This document shows, one piece after another, positions 51,067-60,568 of a stretch of 64,000 nucleotides of DNA. Both the position numbers and the translations under genes were made by a program. Position 1 is the first letter of the stretch. Each line of letters opens with the position of its first letter. This DNA comes from Micromonospora tulbaghiae. GTDB lineage: Bacteria > Actinomycetota > Actinomycetes > Mycobacteriales > Micromonosporaceae. A model generated the notes under the pieces. The model was not told where the DNA came from and made no database searches. It saw nothing but the letters and a program-made list of their open reading frames with translations. Location of the stretch: assembly GCF_900091605.1 (NCBI RefSeq), contig NZ_FMCQ01000001.1, forward strand, positions 186,001 to 250,000, in the 5' to 3' direction.

Positions 51067-52193
51067 ACCAGGACCGACTGCGTTTCGACCTGTCCGACCT
51101 GGCCGAGGAGGTCACCCCGGTCGACCTGCGGGACCGGGCGCTGCGTACCTCGCGGCGGCTCGGCATCCAGCGGGCCGTCGCCACCTCCGCCGCCGCGCTC
51201 GTGGTGCTGGCCGCCGCGACCGGAACGGCACTGGCGATCCGGCCGAACAGCCAGGCGCCCGCGCCGGCCGGGCCGTCGGTCACAGTCACCACCCCGCCGG
51301 TCGAGCCGTCCCGTACGCCCTCCACCGAACCGTCCCGCACGTCGTCCGCCGACGCGAGCACCGCCACGGGCCAGGCGCAGTCGTCGCTGGCCGGTACCCG
51401 CTACTACCTGCAGCAGACGTCCACCCGGTCGCGGATCCACGAGGTCCGCGGCACGCAGGACCGGGTGGTTCACGAGGTCGTCCACGAAGCCGCCTCTCGC
51501 TGCGAGGCCAACACCGTCAGCATCTCGCCGGACGGCAAGCGGGTGGTGTGGGTGCAGGACAGCACCGACAACGCGAACGGGGTGCTGCTGATCGCCACCG
51601 TCGGAGAGAAGGGGGCGACGACCCTCGCGGAGGGAATCAGTTGCCTCGGTGCCCGGCCGCTGCGGTGGAAGGGCGACGACCTGTTGATGGTGCAGCGGAA
51701 GAACCGCCAGTCCGTGCTCTACGACGTGGCGGCCAACAAGCAGGTCGTCGGCGACCCGGGACAGGAGACCAAACGCTGCTGGTCCGCCGACGGCGCCTGG
51801 CTGGCCGCCGAGTCGGACGGCAAGCCCTACGTCTCGGACACCACCGACCTGCGGCAGTACACCTACACCCCACCCGAGCAGGAGGCCACGAAGTGGGGCG
51901 GCTGGGAGGCCCGCAGCGTGTCCACCGACGGCCGTTACGTGGCTGTGGGCTGGATCGGCACCGACCCGTCCCGCCGGGACGGCAGCTTCGCGGTGGTCGA
52001 CACCGAGACCAGCAAGGTGGTCGACCTGCCCGGCACGGGCGAGGTGCGCAGCATCCTGTTCAGCGCCGACGGCACGGTGCTGCTGCGGCGCGGTACCGGC
52101 ATCACGGTCCTCGACCGTGAGTTCAAGCCACTCGGCACGGTGACCGAGCCGGCACCGACCCGGAACCGGGCACTGCTGGCGTACGTGCCCTGA
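51063..52193 (+). CDS. membrane-anchored beta-propeller protein, likely anti-sigma partner (A)
   Basis: 376 residues. N-terminal cytoplasmic ~35 residues (NQDRLRFDLSDLAEEVTPVD), one membrane helix VATSAAALVVLAAATGTALA near 38-57, a Pro/Ser/Thr linker, then an outside WD40-like propeller with repeats such as NTVSISPDGKRVVWVQD and RSVSTDGRYVAVGWIGT. It overlaps the sigma gene, the classic layout for an anti-sigma factor, but no zinc anti-sigma motif is seen. Its end is nearly identical to the next gene at DNA level. Confidence 0.85.
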   Translation: MNQDRLRFDLSDLAEEVTPVDLRDRALRTSRRLGIQRAVATSAAALVVLAAATGTALAIRPNSQAPAPAGPSVTVTTPPVEPSRTPSTEPSRTSSADASTATGQAQSSLAGTRYYLQQTSTRSRIHEVRGTQDRVVHEVVHEAASRCEANTVSISPDGKRVVWVQDSTDNANGVLLIATVGEKGATTLAEGISCLGARPLRWKGDDLLMVQRKNRQSVLYDVAANKQVVGDPGQETKRCWSADGAWLAAESDGKPYVSDTTDLRQYTYTPPEQEATKWGGWEARSVSTDGRYVAVGWIGTDPSRRDGSFAVVDTETSKVVDLPGTGEVRSILFSADGTVLLRRGTGITVLDREFKPLGTVTEPAPTRNRALLAYVP

Positions 52194-52287
52194 GCCGCCT
52201 CAGACAACCCCTACAGGCCCCTGGCGCTTCGTGCGCCGGGGGCCTGTCCGCGTCCGCCGACCCGGGCCGAAGTTCTTTCGATCAGGC

Positions 52288-52316
52288 GGCAACCATGCAG
52301 ATCGAAACCGACGTCT
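52288..52316 (+). promoter_or_regulatory. ECF-type promoter of lipoprotein gene
   Basis: GGCAACC (52288-52294), 17 bases, CGTCT (52312-52316), about 45 bases before GTG 52364. Confidence 0.7.
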
Positions 52317-52363
52317 GGGAGTGCATCAGAGACGCGCACCAACCAACCCCCGAGGATCGAATC

Positions 52364-53377
52364 GTGAACGTCATCGTCACCAGCGCCCGCGGACTACGTG
52401 CCGTCGCCGCCCTCGCCGCCGCCGCGTTCGTCGCCGTGGGCGTGAGCGCCTGCGGCGACGGCGGGTCCACGCCGTCCGCCCCCGCAGCCGGGCAGTCGTC
52501 CGCCGCCGCACCGTCGTCCGCCGCCCCGAGCCCGTCGGACGCCTCCTCCGCCGCACTGCCCGGCACCCGGTACTACCTGTCGTTCGGCGAACAGGCCGCG
52601 GAGGTGCACGTCGTCAAGGGCGGTACCGACCGGGTGAGCGCCAGCGTCCCGTACGGCGGCGGCGACTGCGTCCGGAACACCATCACGATCTCGCCGTACG
52701 GCGAGCGGCTGGCCTGGGTGGAGGGAGCGGCCGGAGCGGAGGCCGGCAAGCTCGTGACCACCCGGATCGACGGCAGCGACCGGGCCACCATCGCGGCGGA
52801 GCCGCCCTTCTCCGGCAAGGCGCCCTGCGACGGCGGCGACCCGCTCGTGTGGAACACCAACGACCGGGTGCTGGTGCAGCAGGACGGCCACATGGCGCTC
52901 ATCGACCTGAGCAGCCGCAAGCCCGCCGACGGCGACGCCGGCAACGAGACTCTGAAGTGGTGGACGCCGGACGGCCGCAACTGGGCCGCCGTCTCCGAGG
53001 GCCGGCCGTACGCGACGACCGACCCGAAGATGACGTTCTACCGCTACACGCCGCCGGCGGCCCAGGCGGCCCGCTACGACGGCTGGCGGGTGCGCAGCGT
53101 CTCGGCGGACGGCCGGTACGTGGCCGTCGGCTGGATCAACAAGGACGAGACCCGCAACGACGGGAGCTTCGCGGTGGTCGACACCAGGACCAGCAAGGTG
53201 GTCGACCTGCCCGGCACGGGCGAGGTACGGAGCATCCTGTTCAGCACCGACGGCACGGTGCTGGTCCGGCGCGACAACGGCATCAGCGTTCTGGACAAGC
53301 GTTTCCAGCCGGTCGGGACCGTGACCGAGCCGGCGGGGCTGAGCGGGGCGCCGCTGCTGGCTTACGTGCCTGCCTGA
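52364..53377 (+). CDS. propeller lipoprotein paralogue of the upstream gene
   Basis: 337 residues. A signal peptide ends in the lipobox VSAC (GVSACGDGG near residue 30), so it is a lipoprotein rather than a transmembrane protein. A Ser/Ala/Pro linker leads to a propeller with YYLSFGEQAAEVHVVKGGTD, TISPYGERLAWVEGA and RSVSADGRYVAVGWINK. It shares with the gene at 51063 a block near 95 percent identical over 99 bases. It has its own ECF-type promoter. Confidence 0.85.
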   Translation: MNVIVTSARGLRAVAALAAAAFVAVGVSACGDGGSTPSAPAAGQSSAAAPSSAAPSPSDASSAALPGTRYYLSFGEQAAEVHVVKGGTDRVSASVPYGGGDCVRNTITISPYGERLAWVEGAAGAEAGKLVTTRIDGSDRATIAAEPPFSGKAPCDGGDPLVWNTNDRVLVQQDGHMALIDLSSRKPADGDAGNETLKWWTPDGRNWAAVSEGRPYATTDPKMTFYRYTPPAAQAARYDGWRVRSVSADGRYVAVGWINKDETRNDGSFAVVDTRTSKVVDLPGTGEVRSILFSTDGTVLVRRDNGISVLDKRFQPVGTVTEPAGLSGAPLLAYVPA

Positions 53378-53429
53378 CGAAAGGCGACGCGGGGCGGGTC
53401 ACCGACGGGTGGCCCGCCCCGCGTCGTTC

Positions 53430-54833
53430 TCAGCGCAGGACGGTGATCGCCGCGTCCGCCGTGACGTGCTTCCACGGCACCAGCACCACAGTGCCGTCGC
53501 GCTCCAGCACCTTCGCGTCGCTGCCCTCGGTGCCGGCCGACAGCGGCGCCTCGGCCAGCACGCTCACCGTGCCGGTGGCCGGGTCGATGCGGACCAGCCG
53601 CGGGGCGAGATCCCGCCGGTCGCCCACCTCCCACGCCAGCACGCCCTGCTCGTCGAGGCGGATGAGTTCCACCTCGCCGTCGGTGTGCCCGGCCGACACC
53701 CAGCGCCGCTTGCCGGTGGCCAGGTCGATCGCCACCACCTGGTTGGCCTGGCGCATCTTGCCGCCGACGTTCGTCGCCTCGGTGGGCAGGTAGAGCGTGT
53801 CCGCGTCGGCCAGGTACGGCCGGATCTCCGGCCCGCTGACCGTGTTGGAGCGGTTGATCGGAAGGTCGCTGAACCGCGTACCGTCGACGGGGTTGCCGAA
53901 CGTGGCCCGCGTCTTGCCGGCGGCGTCGCGCGCGACGAACGTCTCGCCGACCAGGCCGGGCAGGCTGACCAGCGGGTCGACGCTCAGCACCCCGGCGCTC
54001 TGCTGCGCGGCGGGCAGTTTCTGCTGCCAGCGCGGCTTGCCGGTGGCCGGGTCCAGGCCGAGCAGCGCGCCCTGGTCGCCGTCACAGCGCGCGGTGACCA
54101 CCGCCTGGTCCCCGGCGGCCTGCGCCTGGGTCAGACGGCAGTCGCGACCGGGCAGCAGCCGGTCGGCGTCGGTCTGCCACAGCCGCTTGCCGTCGGCCAG
54201 GGAGTAGCCGAGAACGCTCTCGCCGCTGCGCACGACCACCTGCCCGGCGGCCACGGACAGGTCCGGGGCGACCATCTCGGACCGGCCCGTCCGGCGTTCG
54301 ACAGGGAACGTCGCCCGCCACGTCTGCGTGCCGCCGGCCGCGTCGAAACCGACGATCGTGTCGCAGGAGTCGGCGGAACCGAGCGCCACCACACCCCGCC
54401 CCTCGGCGAGCGTCTGCGCGGCCGCGCACAGCGAGGACGCCTGCGGCGCGGGCACCCCCCACGCCTGTGCGCCGTCGCCGAGCCGGTAGGCGATGATCCC
54501 GTCCGGCTGGGCCCGGACCACGGCGTCACCGACCAGCCAGGCGCCGAACATGTCCTGCCCGTCGTACGTCTTCAGCCCGTTGCGCTGCCGCTCCGGGAAG
54601 TCCAGCACCCACGCGGTGCGCAGCTTCTTCCCGTCGTCGTCACCGCCGCCGACCAGCCGGGACACGCCGTAGGCGGTGCCGGCCGCGACCGCGAGCACCG
54701 CCACCAGGCCGCCGGCGACGAGCAGCGCCACGCGCCCGCGCCGCTTCGGCGCCGCCGGCGGCGCACCGGCCGGACCCGGCCGGCCCACCGGCGGGTACGC
54801 GGGCGGCGGGTACTGCTGGTGCTGATAGGTCAT
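53430..54833 (-). CDS. membrane-anchored PQQ-type beta-propeller protein
   Basis: 467 residues. Pro-rich cytoplasmic N-terminus, membrane helix VALLVAGGLVAVLAVAAGTA near 34-53, then an outside propeller with PQQ-like strands: GFDAAGGTQTWRATFPV, GYSLADGKRLWQTDADRLLP, LDPATGKPRWQQKL and IDLATGKRRWVSAG. No PQQ-enzyme metal or catalytic residues are evident, so it is probably a scaffold or sensor. It is immediately downstream of the HEXXH peptidase gene (19-base gap). Confidence 0.85.
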   Translation of the reverse strand: MTYQHQQYPPPAYPPVGRPGPAGAPPAAPKRRGRVALLVAGGLVAVLAVAAGTAYGVSRLVGGGDDDGKKLRTAWVLDFPERQRNGLKTYDGQDMFGAWLVGDAVVRAQPDGIIAYRLGDGAQAWGVPAPQASSLCAAAQTLAEGRGVVALGSADSCDTIVGFDAAGGTQTWRATFPVERRTGRSEMVAPDLSVAAGQVVVRSGESVLGYSLADGKRLWQTDADRLLPGRDCRLTQAQAAGDQAVVTARCDGDQGALLGLDPATGKPRWQQKLPAAQQSAGVLSVDPLVSLPGLVGETFVARDAAGKTRATFGNPVDGTRFSDLPINRSNTVSGPEIRPYLADADTLYLPTEATNVGGKMRQANQVVAIDLATGKRRWVSAGHTDGEVELIRLDEQGVLAWEVGDRRDLAPRLVRIDPATGTVSVLAEAPLSAGTEGSDAKVLERDGTVVLVPWKHVTADAAITVLR

Positions 54834-54852
54834 CGGTCGTCTCCCGTTTCCG

Positions 54853-56337
54853 TCAGCCGTCCAGTTCGCGGACGTAGTCGGCCCAGCCGGCCCGGAACTC
54901 GTCGAGCGACACGCCGAGCACGTCCCGGGCGGCGCGGTCGGTCGGGGTGCCGGCGTAGACCGCCTCGACGAAGCGGAACAGCTTCGGCTCGCCGTGCTTC
55001 TCGGCGAGGTGGTTCATCGCGGTGTGCCCGAGCCAGTAGTGGAAGGTCAGCATCCCGGGGTTGTCCCAGTCGCTGTTGCCGGGCAGCGCGCCGTTCCAGC
55101 CGTTGCGGACCAACTGCCGGGACGGCGCGGTGCGGTCGCTGGCGGCCAGCGGGCGGCCGTGGAAGGCGATGTACTCGGCGAAGCCCTCCACCACCCACTC
55201 GTCGAGCTTGCTGAACTCGTCCACGGCGGCCAGGTCGGTGCGGAGTGTCATCAGGGAGTGCGCGATCTCGTGCCGCAACACCATGTGGGCGTCGTTGTCG
55301 CCGCCGGAGCGGGTGAAGTAACGATCGCTGGTGTCCACCACGATTCGGGTGCCGCCGATCGTGTCCTTGCCGTCCTTGCGCTCGGCCGCGACCATGCCCA
55401 CCGAGTAGCCCGCCTCGGTGGCCTTCTCGGTGCCGATCCGGTAGAGCGAGGTCATCTCGTCCTTGCCGTCGGCGAGCGTGACGACGAACTTGTCCGACAC
55501 CGGCTCGGGCGGCGCGTTGGCCCGCCACACGGCCAGGTTGTTCGTCACCGCCTTGTCGACGGCCGGGGCGTACCGCCTCGCCACGCCGGCCCGGGCCGCG
55601 TCGGTGATGATCAGGGCGAACGGGGTCCGCTCGACATGGATCTCCTGCCACTTGTCCCACGGCCCGGGGTAGTAGACGGTCTTCGAGTCGCCGTTGCCGC
55701 CGGCCGGCGCGCCGGTCACCGCAGTGACCTGGATGGGCGCGTCCTTGCCGGCGCGGACGATCGTCCAGCGGTACCACTCGGCGACCGGTGCCGGGTCGAA
55801 GCCGTCCAGCTGGTGCACGAAGGAGACGTCGAGCTGGAACGTGACGCCCTGCCCGAAGGCGTCGCTCACGCGGCCCTGCTTCTCGATCATCTCGTAGCGG
55901 GCCACCGACAGCGGCAGCTTCGCCAGGTTGCGGAACAGCTGGGCCTGCCCGGTGACCAGCTCTTTGCGGGCCGGGTCGAACGCGGCCAGGTAGCCGTCCA
56001 GGTCCTTCGCCGCCAGCGCCGTGCTGTGCCGGTCGAGCAGGGCGGTCAGCTCGGCGTCGGTGACGGTGACGCCGTTCGCGCCGGCTGCCGCCTTCGGCGC
56101 CGGGCCGTCCTCGTCGTCGCCGCGCATGCTCAGCCCGACGCCGACCGCCGTGCCGGCGCAGACCGCCAGCGCGAGCGCGCCCGCCGCGAGCCCGATCCAG
56201 AGCCCACGGCGGGACTTCGGCGCCGGGGGCGGCGGCCCCCACGGAGCCGGCTGCGCGGGCGGCGGTGCCGCGCCGTACCGGGGGTCGGCATTGCCGGGCG
56301 GTGGCCAGCCCGCCGCCGGTGGGTGCCCCTGCGTCAT
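54853..56337 (-). CDS. membrane-anchored HEXXH metallopeptidase
   Basis: 494 residues. Pro/Gly-rich cytoplasmic part (~70 residues), membrane helix LWIGLAAGALALAVCAGTAV near 75-94, then an outside NTF2-like stretch, and a peptidase domain with VLRHEIAHSLM (HEIAH near residue 355) and the downstream glutamate in EWVVEGFAEYIAF near 382, as in gluzincin peptidases. ATG 56337 has AGGA six bases upstream. It is convergent with nothing and divergent from an SGNH hydrolase. Confidence 0.85.
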   Translation of the reverse strand: MTQGHPPAAGWPPPGNADPRYGAAPPPAQPAPWGPPPPAPKSRRGLWIGLAAGALALAVCAGTAVGVGLSMRGDDEDGPAPKAAAGANGVTVTDAELTALLDRHSTALAAKDLDGYLAAFDPARKELVTGQAQLFRNLAKLPLSVARYEMIEKQGRVSDAFGQGVTFQLDVSFVHQLDGFDPAPVAEWYRWTIVRAGKDAPIQVTAVTGAPAGGNGDSKTVYYPGPWDKWQEIHVERTPFALIITDAARAGVARRYAPAVDKAVTNNLAVWRANAPPEPVSDKFVVTLADGKDEMTSLYRIGTEKATEAGYSVGMVAAERKDGKDTIGGTRIVVDTSDRYFTRSGGDNDAHMVLRHEIAHSLMTLRTDLAAVDEFSKLDEWVVEGFAEYIAFHGRPLAASDRTAPSRQLVRNGWNGALPGNSDWDNPGMLTFHYWLGHTAMNHLAEKHGEPKLFRFVEAVYAGTPTDRAARDVLGVSLDEFRAGWADYVRELDG

Positions 56338-56591
56338 GTGGTTCCTCGCTCGTGCCGGGTGCGGGACCGGCCGGACGGTTTCGCGCAGCCGGATGACGGC
56401 AGACATCATCCCCGGTCCGGGCGGCGGATTCTGCCCCGCCGGACGTGTCGGACGGATTTGTCCCGTCGGGTGCCTCCCGTCAACAGGACGTCGAGACATC
56501 CGCCACGTCCGGGGCTCAGGGCCAGCGGGACCGGTCCGCGCGGTGACAGACTGTGCGACGCACTTCTGCCGGGACGTCTGAGGGAGGCGCC

Positions 56592-57362
56592 GTGCGCTGG
56601 CGCAGCTACGTGGCGGTGGGCGACAGCTTCACCGAGGGCATGGACGACGCATATCCGGACGGCAGCTATCGGGGCTGGGCCGATCTGGTCGCCACCCGCC
56701 TCGCCGCCGAGGCCGGTCCCGACTTCGGGTACGCCAACCTGGCCATCCGGGGCCGGCTGTTCCCCAACGTGGTGGCCGAGCAGGTGCCGTCCGCGCTGGC
56801 CATGAAGCCCGACCTGATCAGCTTCGCGGCCGGCGGCAACGACGTGCTGCGCCGCAGCTTCGATCCGGGCGCGTTCGTCCCCCGCTTCGACTCGGTGGTG
56901 CAGCGGCTGCGGTCCGGCGGCAGCGACGTGGTGCTGTTCCGGTTCGCCGACGTGATGTCCCGGCTGCCCGGCCAGCGGATGATGGCCCCGCGCGTGGCGC
57001 TGCTCAACCGGGTGGTCGGCGAGGTGGCCGAGCGGCACGGCGCGATCCTGGTCGACCTGTACTCCGACGACACCTACCTCAACCCGCTGCTCTGGAGCAC
57101 CGACCGGATTCACCTCTCCGCGGAGGGCCACCGCCGGGTAGCCGCGCAGGTGCTCACCGCGCTCGGCGTCGGCTGCGACGAGGAGTGGCTGCTGGTGCCG
57201 CCGCACCCGGCGCCCAGCCCGTGGCTCGCCGCGCGCGCCGCCGACCTGCGCTGGGCCGGCAAGCACCTGGCGCCGTGGATCAAGCGCCGGCTGACCGGGC
57301 GGTCCTCCGGCGACTTCGTCACCGCGAAGCGGCCGGTGCTCGGGCCGGTCGAAGCCGACTGA
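56592..57362 (+). CDS. SGNH-family hydrolase
   Basis: 256 residues. Block I AVGDSFTEGMD with Ser near residue 12, GR LFPNVV, block III AAGGNDVLRRSF, and block V DRIHLSAEGHRRVAAQVLTA with Asp and His. These are GDSL-type esterases or lipases; no signal peptide, so cytoplasmic. GTG 56592 has GGAGG four bases upstream. It is two bases from the next gene. Confidence 0.9.
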   Translation: MRWRSYVAVGDSFTEGMDDAYPDGSYRGWADLVATRLAAEAGPDFGYANLAIRGRLFPNVVAEQVPSALAMKPDLISFAAGGNDVLRRSFDPGAFVPRFDSVVQRLRSGGSDVVLFRFADVMSRLPGQRMMAPRVALLNRVVGEVAERHGAILVDLYSDDTYLNPLLWSTDRIHLSAEGHRRVAAQVLTALGVGCDEEWLLVPPHPAPSPWLAARAADLRWAGKHLAPWIKRRLTGRSSGDFVTAKRPVLGPVEAD

Positions 57363-57364
57363 GC

Positions 57365-57811
57365 GTGCGTACGGTCCACGCCGCCGACCTGCTGCGGCTG
57401 ACACCTGACGACCCGCCCCGCGCCGGGCTGGCCGTGGTGGTCGCCGGTGACCGGGTCGAGGCGATCGTGCCGGCGGCCGAGCTGTCCGGCGCGTACCCCG
57501 GGGTGCGGGTGCGGCGGTGGGCCGGCACGCTCGGGCCGGCGCTCGTGCACGACGGTCCGCTGCCCCCGGCGCCCACGCCCCGCGAGCGGGTGCACGCGCT
57601 GTTCCGGCTCGGCGTCGCCGCGGTGGTCGACCGGCACGTCACCGATCCGGCGTTGCGATCCGCCGCGGCGCGCAACGACGTGTCGGTGCTGCCCGTGGCC
57701 CGGCCGCCCGCGCTGGTGACCGGCGGGCGGGCCGACCTCGCCGTGTTCGGCCCGGACGGCTCCTGCCTGGCCACCGTGGTCGCCGGCCGGCTGGTGCACC
57801 GCCGCGCCTGA
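57365..57811 (+). CDS. small amidohydrolase-like protein, possibly truncated
   Basis: 148 residues. [20 protein letters not shown], then [19 protein letters not shown] and a C-terminal [26 protein letters not shown], the end of imidazolonepropionase-type amidohydrolases. The metal-binding TIM-barrel core is missing, so it is not an enzyme of that class or is a remnant. GTG 57365 follows the SGNH stop by two bases. Confidence 0.65.
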   Translation: MRTVHAADLLRLTPDDPPRAGLAVVVAGDRVEAIVPAAELSGAYPGVRVRRWAGTLGPALVHDGPLPPAPTPRERVHALFRLGVAAVVDRHVTDPALRSAAARNDVSVLPVARPPALVTGGRADLAVFGPDGSCLATVVAGRLVHRRA

Positions 57812-57851
57812 CCGGCACCGTACTCCGCTGATCCGGCGTACCTTGGGGATC

Positions 57852-58754
57852 ATGCCTGTGCCGAGCGATCCGCATCCCCACCTCCAGTCGTACGCCGACC
57901 CGCAGCGCCTGGTCACCACCGAGTGGCTGGCCGAGCACCTGGGCGACGAAGGGCTCGTGGTGGTCGAGTCCGACGAGGACGTGCTCCTCTACGACACCGG
58001 CCACATCCCCGGCGCCGTCAAGGTCGACTGGCACACCGAACTCAACGACCAGGTCACCCGCGACTACCTGGACGCCGCGAGCTTCGCCGAGCTGTGCGCG
58101 GCCAAGGGCATCGGGCGGGACGACACAGTCGTCTTCTACGGCGACAACTTCAACTGGTGGGCCGCGTACGCCCTCTGGGTCTTCACCCTCTTCGGCCACG
58201 CGGACGTGCGGCTGCTCGACGGCGGCCGGCAGAAGTGGATCGCCGAGGGCCGGGAGCTGACCCGCGACAAGGTGAGCCGGCCCCGCGCCTCGTACCCGGT
58301 GCCGGAGCGCAACGACGCGCCGATCCGCGCGTACCGGGAACAGGTCATGGCGCACGTGGCGGCCGGCCGGCCGCTCGTGGACGTGCGGTCGCCCGGCGAG
58401 TACACCGGCGAGATGCTGCACATGCCGGACTACCCGCAGGAGGGCGCGCTGCGCGGCGGGCACATCCCGGGCGCGGTGAGCAAGCCGTGGAAGTCCGCCG
58501 CGAACGACGACGGCACGTTCAAGTCCGCCGACGAGCTGCGCGCCATCTACGCCGACCAGCTCGGGCTGAGCCCGTCCGACGACGTGGTGGCGTACTGCCG
58601 GATCGGCGAGCGGTCCAGCCACACCTGGTTCGTGCTGCACCACCTGCTCGGGTTCCCGCAGGTGCGCAACTACGACGGCTCGTGGACCGAGTGGGGCAAC
58701 CTGGTCCGGGCCCCCGTCGTGAAGGGCGACCAGCCCGGCGGCCTGACCCGCTGA
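57852..58754 (+). CDS. thiosulfate sulfurtransferase (rhodanese, two-domain)
   Basis: 300 residues with two rhodanese domains. First: [47 protein letters not shown]. Second: [28 protein letters not shown], and the active-site loop [20 protein letters not shown] with Cys near residue 249. Such enzymes transfer sulfur from thiosulfate to cyanide or other acceptors. ATG 57852. It follows the small hypothetical gene in the same direction. Confidence 0.93.
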   Translation: MPVPSDPHPHLQSYADPQRLVTTEWLAEHLGDEGLVVVESDEDVLLYDTGHIPGAVKVDWHTELNDQVTRDYLDAASFAELCAAKGIGRDDTVVFYGDNFNWWAAYALWVFTLFGHADVRLLDGGRQKWIAEGRELTRDKVSRPRASYPVPERNDAPIRAYREQVMAHVAAGRPLVDVRSPGEYTGEMLHMPDYPQEGALRGGHIPGAVSKPWKSAANDDGTFKSADELRAIYADQLGLSPSDDVVAYCRIGERSSHTWFVLHHLLGFPQVRNYDGSWTEWGNLVRAPVVKGDQPGGLTR

Positions 58755-58831
58755 GCGTCCCGGCCGGTCCCGCCGTCGCCGCGCGGTGGCACCGGCCGGT
58801 TCCGGCTCGTTCCGGCCGCGTTCCGAGTCGG

Positions 58832-60025
58832 TCAGCGGGCGGCGATCGACAGCCGGCCGGGGACGTTGCTCGCCACCCAGTCGACAGCGCCGGTCTCCGG
58901 CCGCCACCGTGCCAGCCCGGCGTCGTAGCGGAGCAGCAATGCGCCGTCGGCGGTCCAGCCGTACACCTCGCAGCACCCCTTCGCCCGGTCCTCGCGGCCC
59001 AGGTCGAGCAGGCGGGTCACCGCCCCGGTCCGGGCGTCGAGCACCGCCACGCCCTCGGCGCCGATCATCATGCCGGGGGCGCCCGCGGTGGTGGTCCACC
59101 CGGCCTGGCCGATCCGGTCGCCGCGCTGCCAGCCTCGCCCGTACACCTCGTTCACCTGATAACCGGGGGGAAGCTCATCGGTGGTCACCGGCCGCCGCTC
59201 CGGCGCGCCACCGGAGGCGGGGAACCGGCGTACGGCCAGGCCGCCGTCCCCGGACCAGCCGCCGACAGTGAACAGGTCGCCGGGCCGGCCCGGCTCGGGC
59301 ACGACGAGCGTCCAGGGGTCGACCGGGAGTTTCCGTGCCGACCCGGTGCGCCGGTCCAGTTCGTACGCGGTGTCGTTGTCTCCGACCACCAGCCGGTCCC
59401 CGGCCCAGACCACGTGCTCCAGGTAGCCGGTGAGCGGGTAGCGGCGGACCGCGCCGTCGGTCAGGCCGACCACGACGACCTCTCCGGTCTGGGCGAACGC
59501 GGCGGTACGGCCGTCCGGCGACAGGCTGCCCGGCTTGAGCGGAGCGGCCTCGTTGCCCCCGGCGTCGCGGGTGGGCGCGAGCGTCACCACGTCGAGTTCC
59601 CGGACCGTGCCGTCGTCACCCAGCACCCGGACCGGGCCGGCCTCGCCGGTCTCCGGGTCGATCGGCTGATAGAGCGCCAGCGCCCGGCGCACCGGGCGGC
59701 CGGAGAGGCTGTCGGCGACCGGGTCGCCGAGCCGGCCCAGCGGGTCGCCCGCCTGTCCGAGCCGGTCCGGGGGCCGCTGCACCACTGGTGCGCTCGGCGC
59801 CGAGGTCACGGTCGGGCGGGCCGGTGTGGCGGGGGGCGGGCCGGAGCGGTGCAGCAGCACCGTCGTACCGCCGCCGAGCAGGACCACGGCGACGGCCGCG
59901 GCACCGGCGGCCCGGCGGGCGCGGCGGACCCGCCCGGCCCGCACCCATCCCGTCTCGGCCGGCCGGGTCGGCCGGATCTCCTCGGCGGCCCGGGTCAGCA
60001 GCCGGGTCAGCTCGGGTTCGTTCAC
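58832..60025 (-). CDS. membrane-anchored propeller protein, likely anti-sigma partner (B)
   Basis: 397 residues. N-terminal cytoplasmic part (NEPELTRLLTRAAEEIRPTR), an Arg-rich stretch, membrane helix AAGAAAVAVVLLGGGTTVLL near 39-58, Pro-rich linker, then a propeller-like domain with LSPDGRTAAFAQTGEVVVVG, VDPWTLVVPEPG and later RLLDLGREDRAKGCCEVYGW. GTG 60025 overlaps the sigma gene stop by GTGA, the same arrangement as the A pair. Similarity to the A partner is in architecture, not obvious sequence. Confidence 0.8.
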   Translation of the reverse strand: MNEPELTRLLTRAAEEIRPTRPAETGWVRAGRVRRARRAAGAAAVAVVLLGGGTTVLLHRSGPPPATPARPTVTSAPSAPVVQRPPDRLGQAGDPLGRLGDPVADSLSGRPVRRALALYQPIDPETGEAGPVRVLGDDGTVRELDVVTLAPTRDAGGNEAAPLKPGSLSPDGRTAAFAQTGEVVVVGLTDGAVRRYPLTGYLEHVVWAGDRLVVGDNDTAYELDRRTGSARKLPVDPWTLVVPEPGRPGDLFTVGGWSGDGGLAVRRFPASGGAPERRPVTTDELPPGYQVNEVYGRGWQRGDRIGQAGWTTTAGAPGMMIGAEGVAVLDARTGAVTRLLDLGREDRAKGCCEVYGWTADGALLLRYDAGLARWRPETGAVDWVASNVPGRLSIAAR

Positions 60026-60552
60026 GGGTTCGCCTCCATCCCGGTCACCAGGTCGTCCCCGGACGTGCCGGGGGCGGGTACGACGTGGCGCAGCCGGCGC
60101 AGCGCGTCGTGGCACTGGCTCTTGACGGTGCCGACGGTGACGCCGAGCGCCTCGGCGGTGGCGACCTCGGTCAGGTCCTCGAAGTAGCGCAGCACCACGA
60201 CGGCCCGCTGGCGCGGTGGCAGCCGGTCCAGCGCGGCGCGCACGGTGAGCCGCAGCGCCGCGTCGGCGTCAGCGCCCGGCCGGTCCGGCGGGTACGCGCT
60301 GAGCCACTCCCGTCGCCGGCGCCGCCACCAGGAGACGGCGTCGCGATAGAGGATGGCGCGCACGTACGCGGCCGGGTCGCCGTCGCGCACCGACGACCAG
60401 CGCAGCGCCAGCTTGAGCAGCGCGTCCTGGAGCAGGTCCTCGGCCTGGTGGCGGTTCCCGCAGATCAGGTACGCGGCGCGCAGCAGCCGGTGCTGGTGCG
60501 CCTCGACGAAGGCGAGGTAGTCCGCCCGCCCGTCGTCCGCGTTCCGCCCCAT
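60022..60552 (-). CDS. SigE-family ECF RNA polymerase sigma factor (B)
   Basis: 176 residues, the same length as sigma A. Region 2: HRLLRAAYLICGNRHQAEDL LQDALLKLAL and YVRAILYRDAVSWWRRRRRE; region 4: LPPRQRAVVVLRYFEDLTEV and ATAEALGVTVGTVKSQCHDAL. A promoter motif of the same form as that of sigma A lies upstream inside the end of the TetR gene. It is followed by the propeller partner. Confidence 0.93.
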   Translation of the reverse strand: MGRNADDGRADYLAFVEAHQHRLLRAAYLICGNRHQAEDLLQDALLKLALRWSSVRDGDPAAYVRAILYRDAVSWWRRRRREWLSAYPPDRPGADADAALRLTVRAALDRLPPRQRAVVVLRYFEDLTEVATAEALGVTVGTVKSQCHDALRRLRHVVPAPGTSGDDLVTGMEANP

Positions 60553-60568
60553 CCGGCTGCTCCCTCCG

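Noticed and set aside
57365..57811. Functional amidohydrolase
   Set aside because: The metal-binding barrel residues are missing; only the end of the fold resembles the family.
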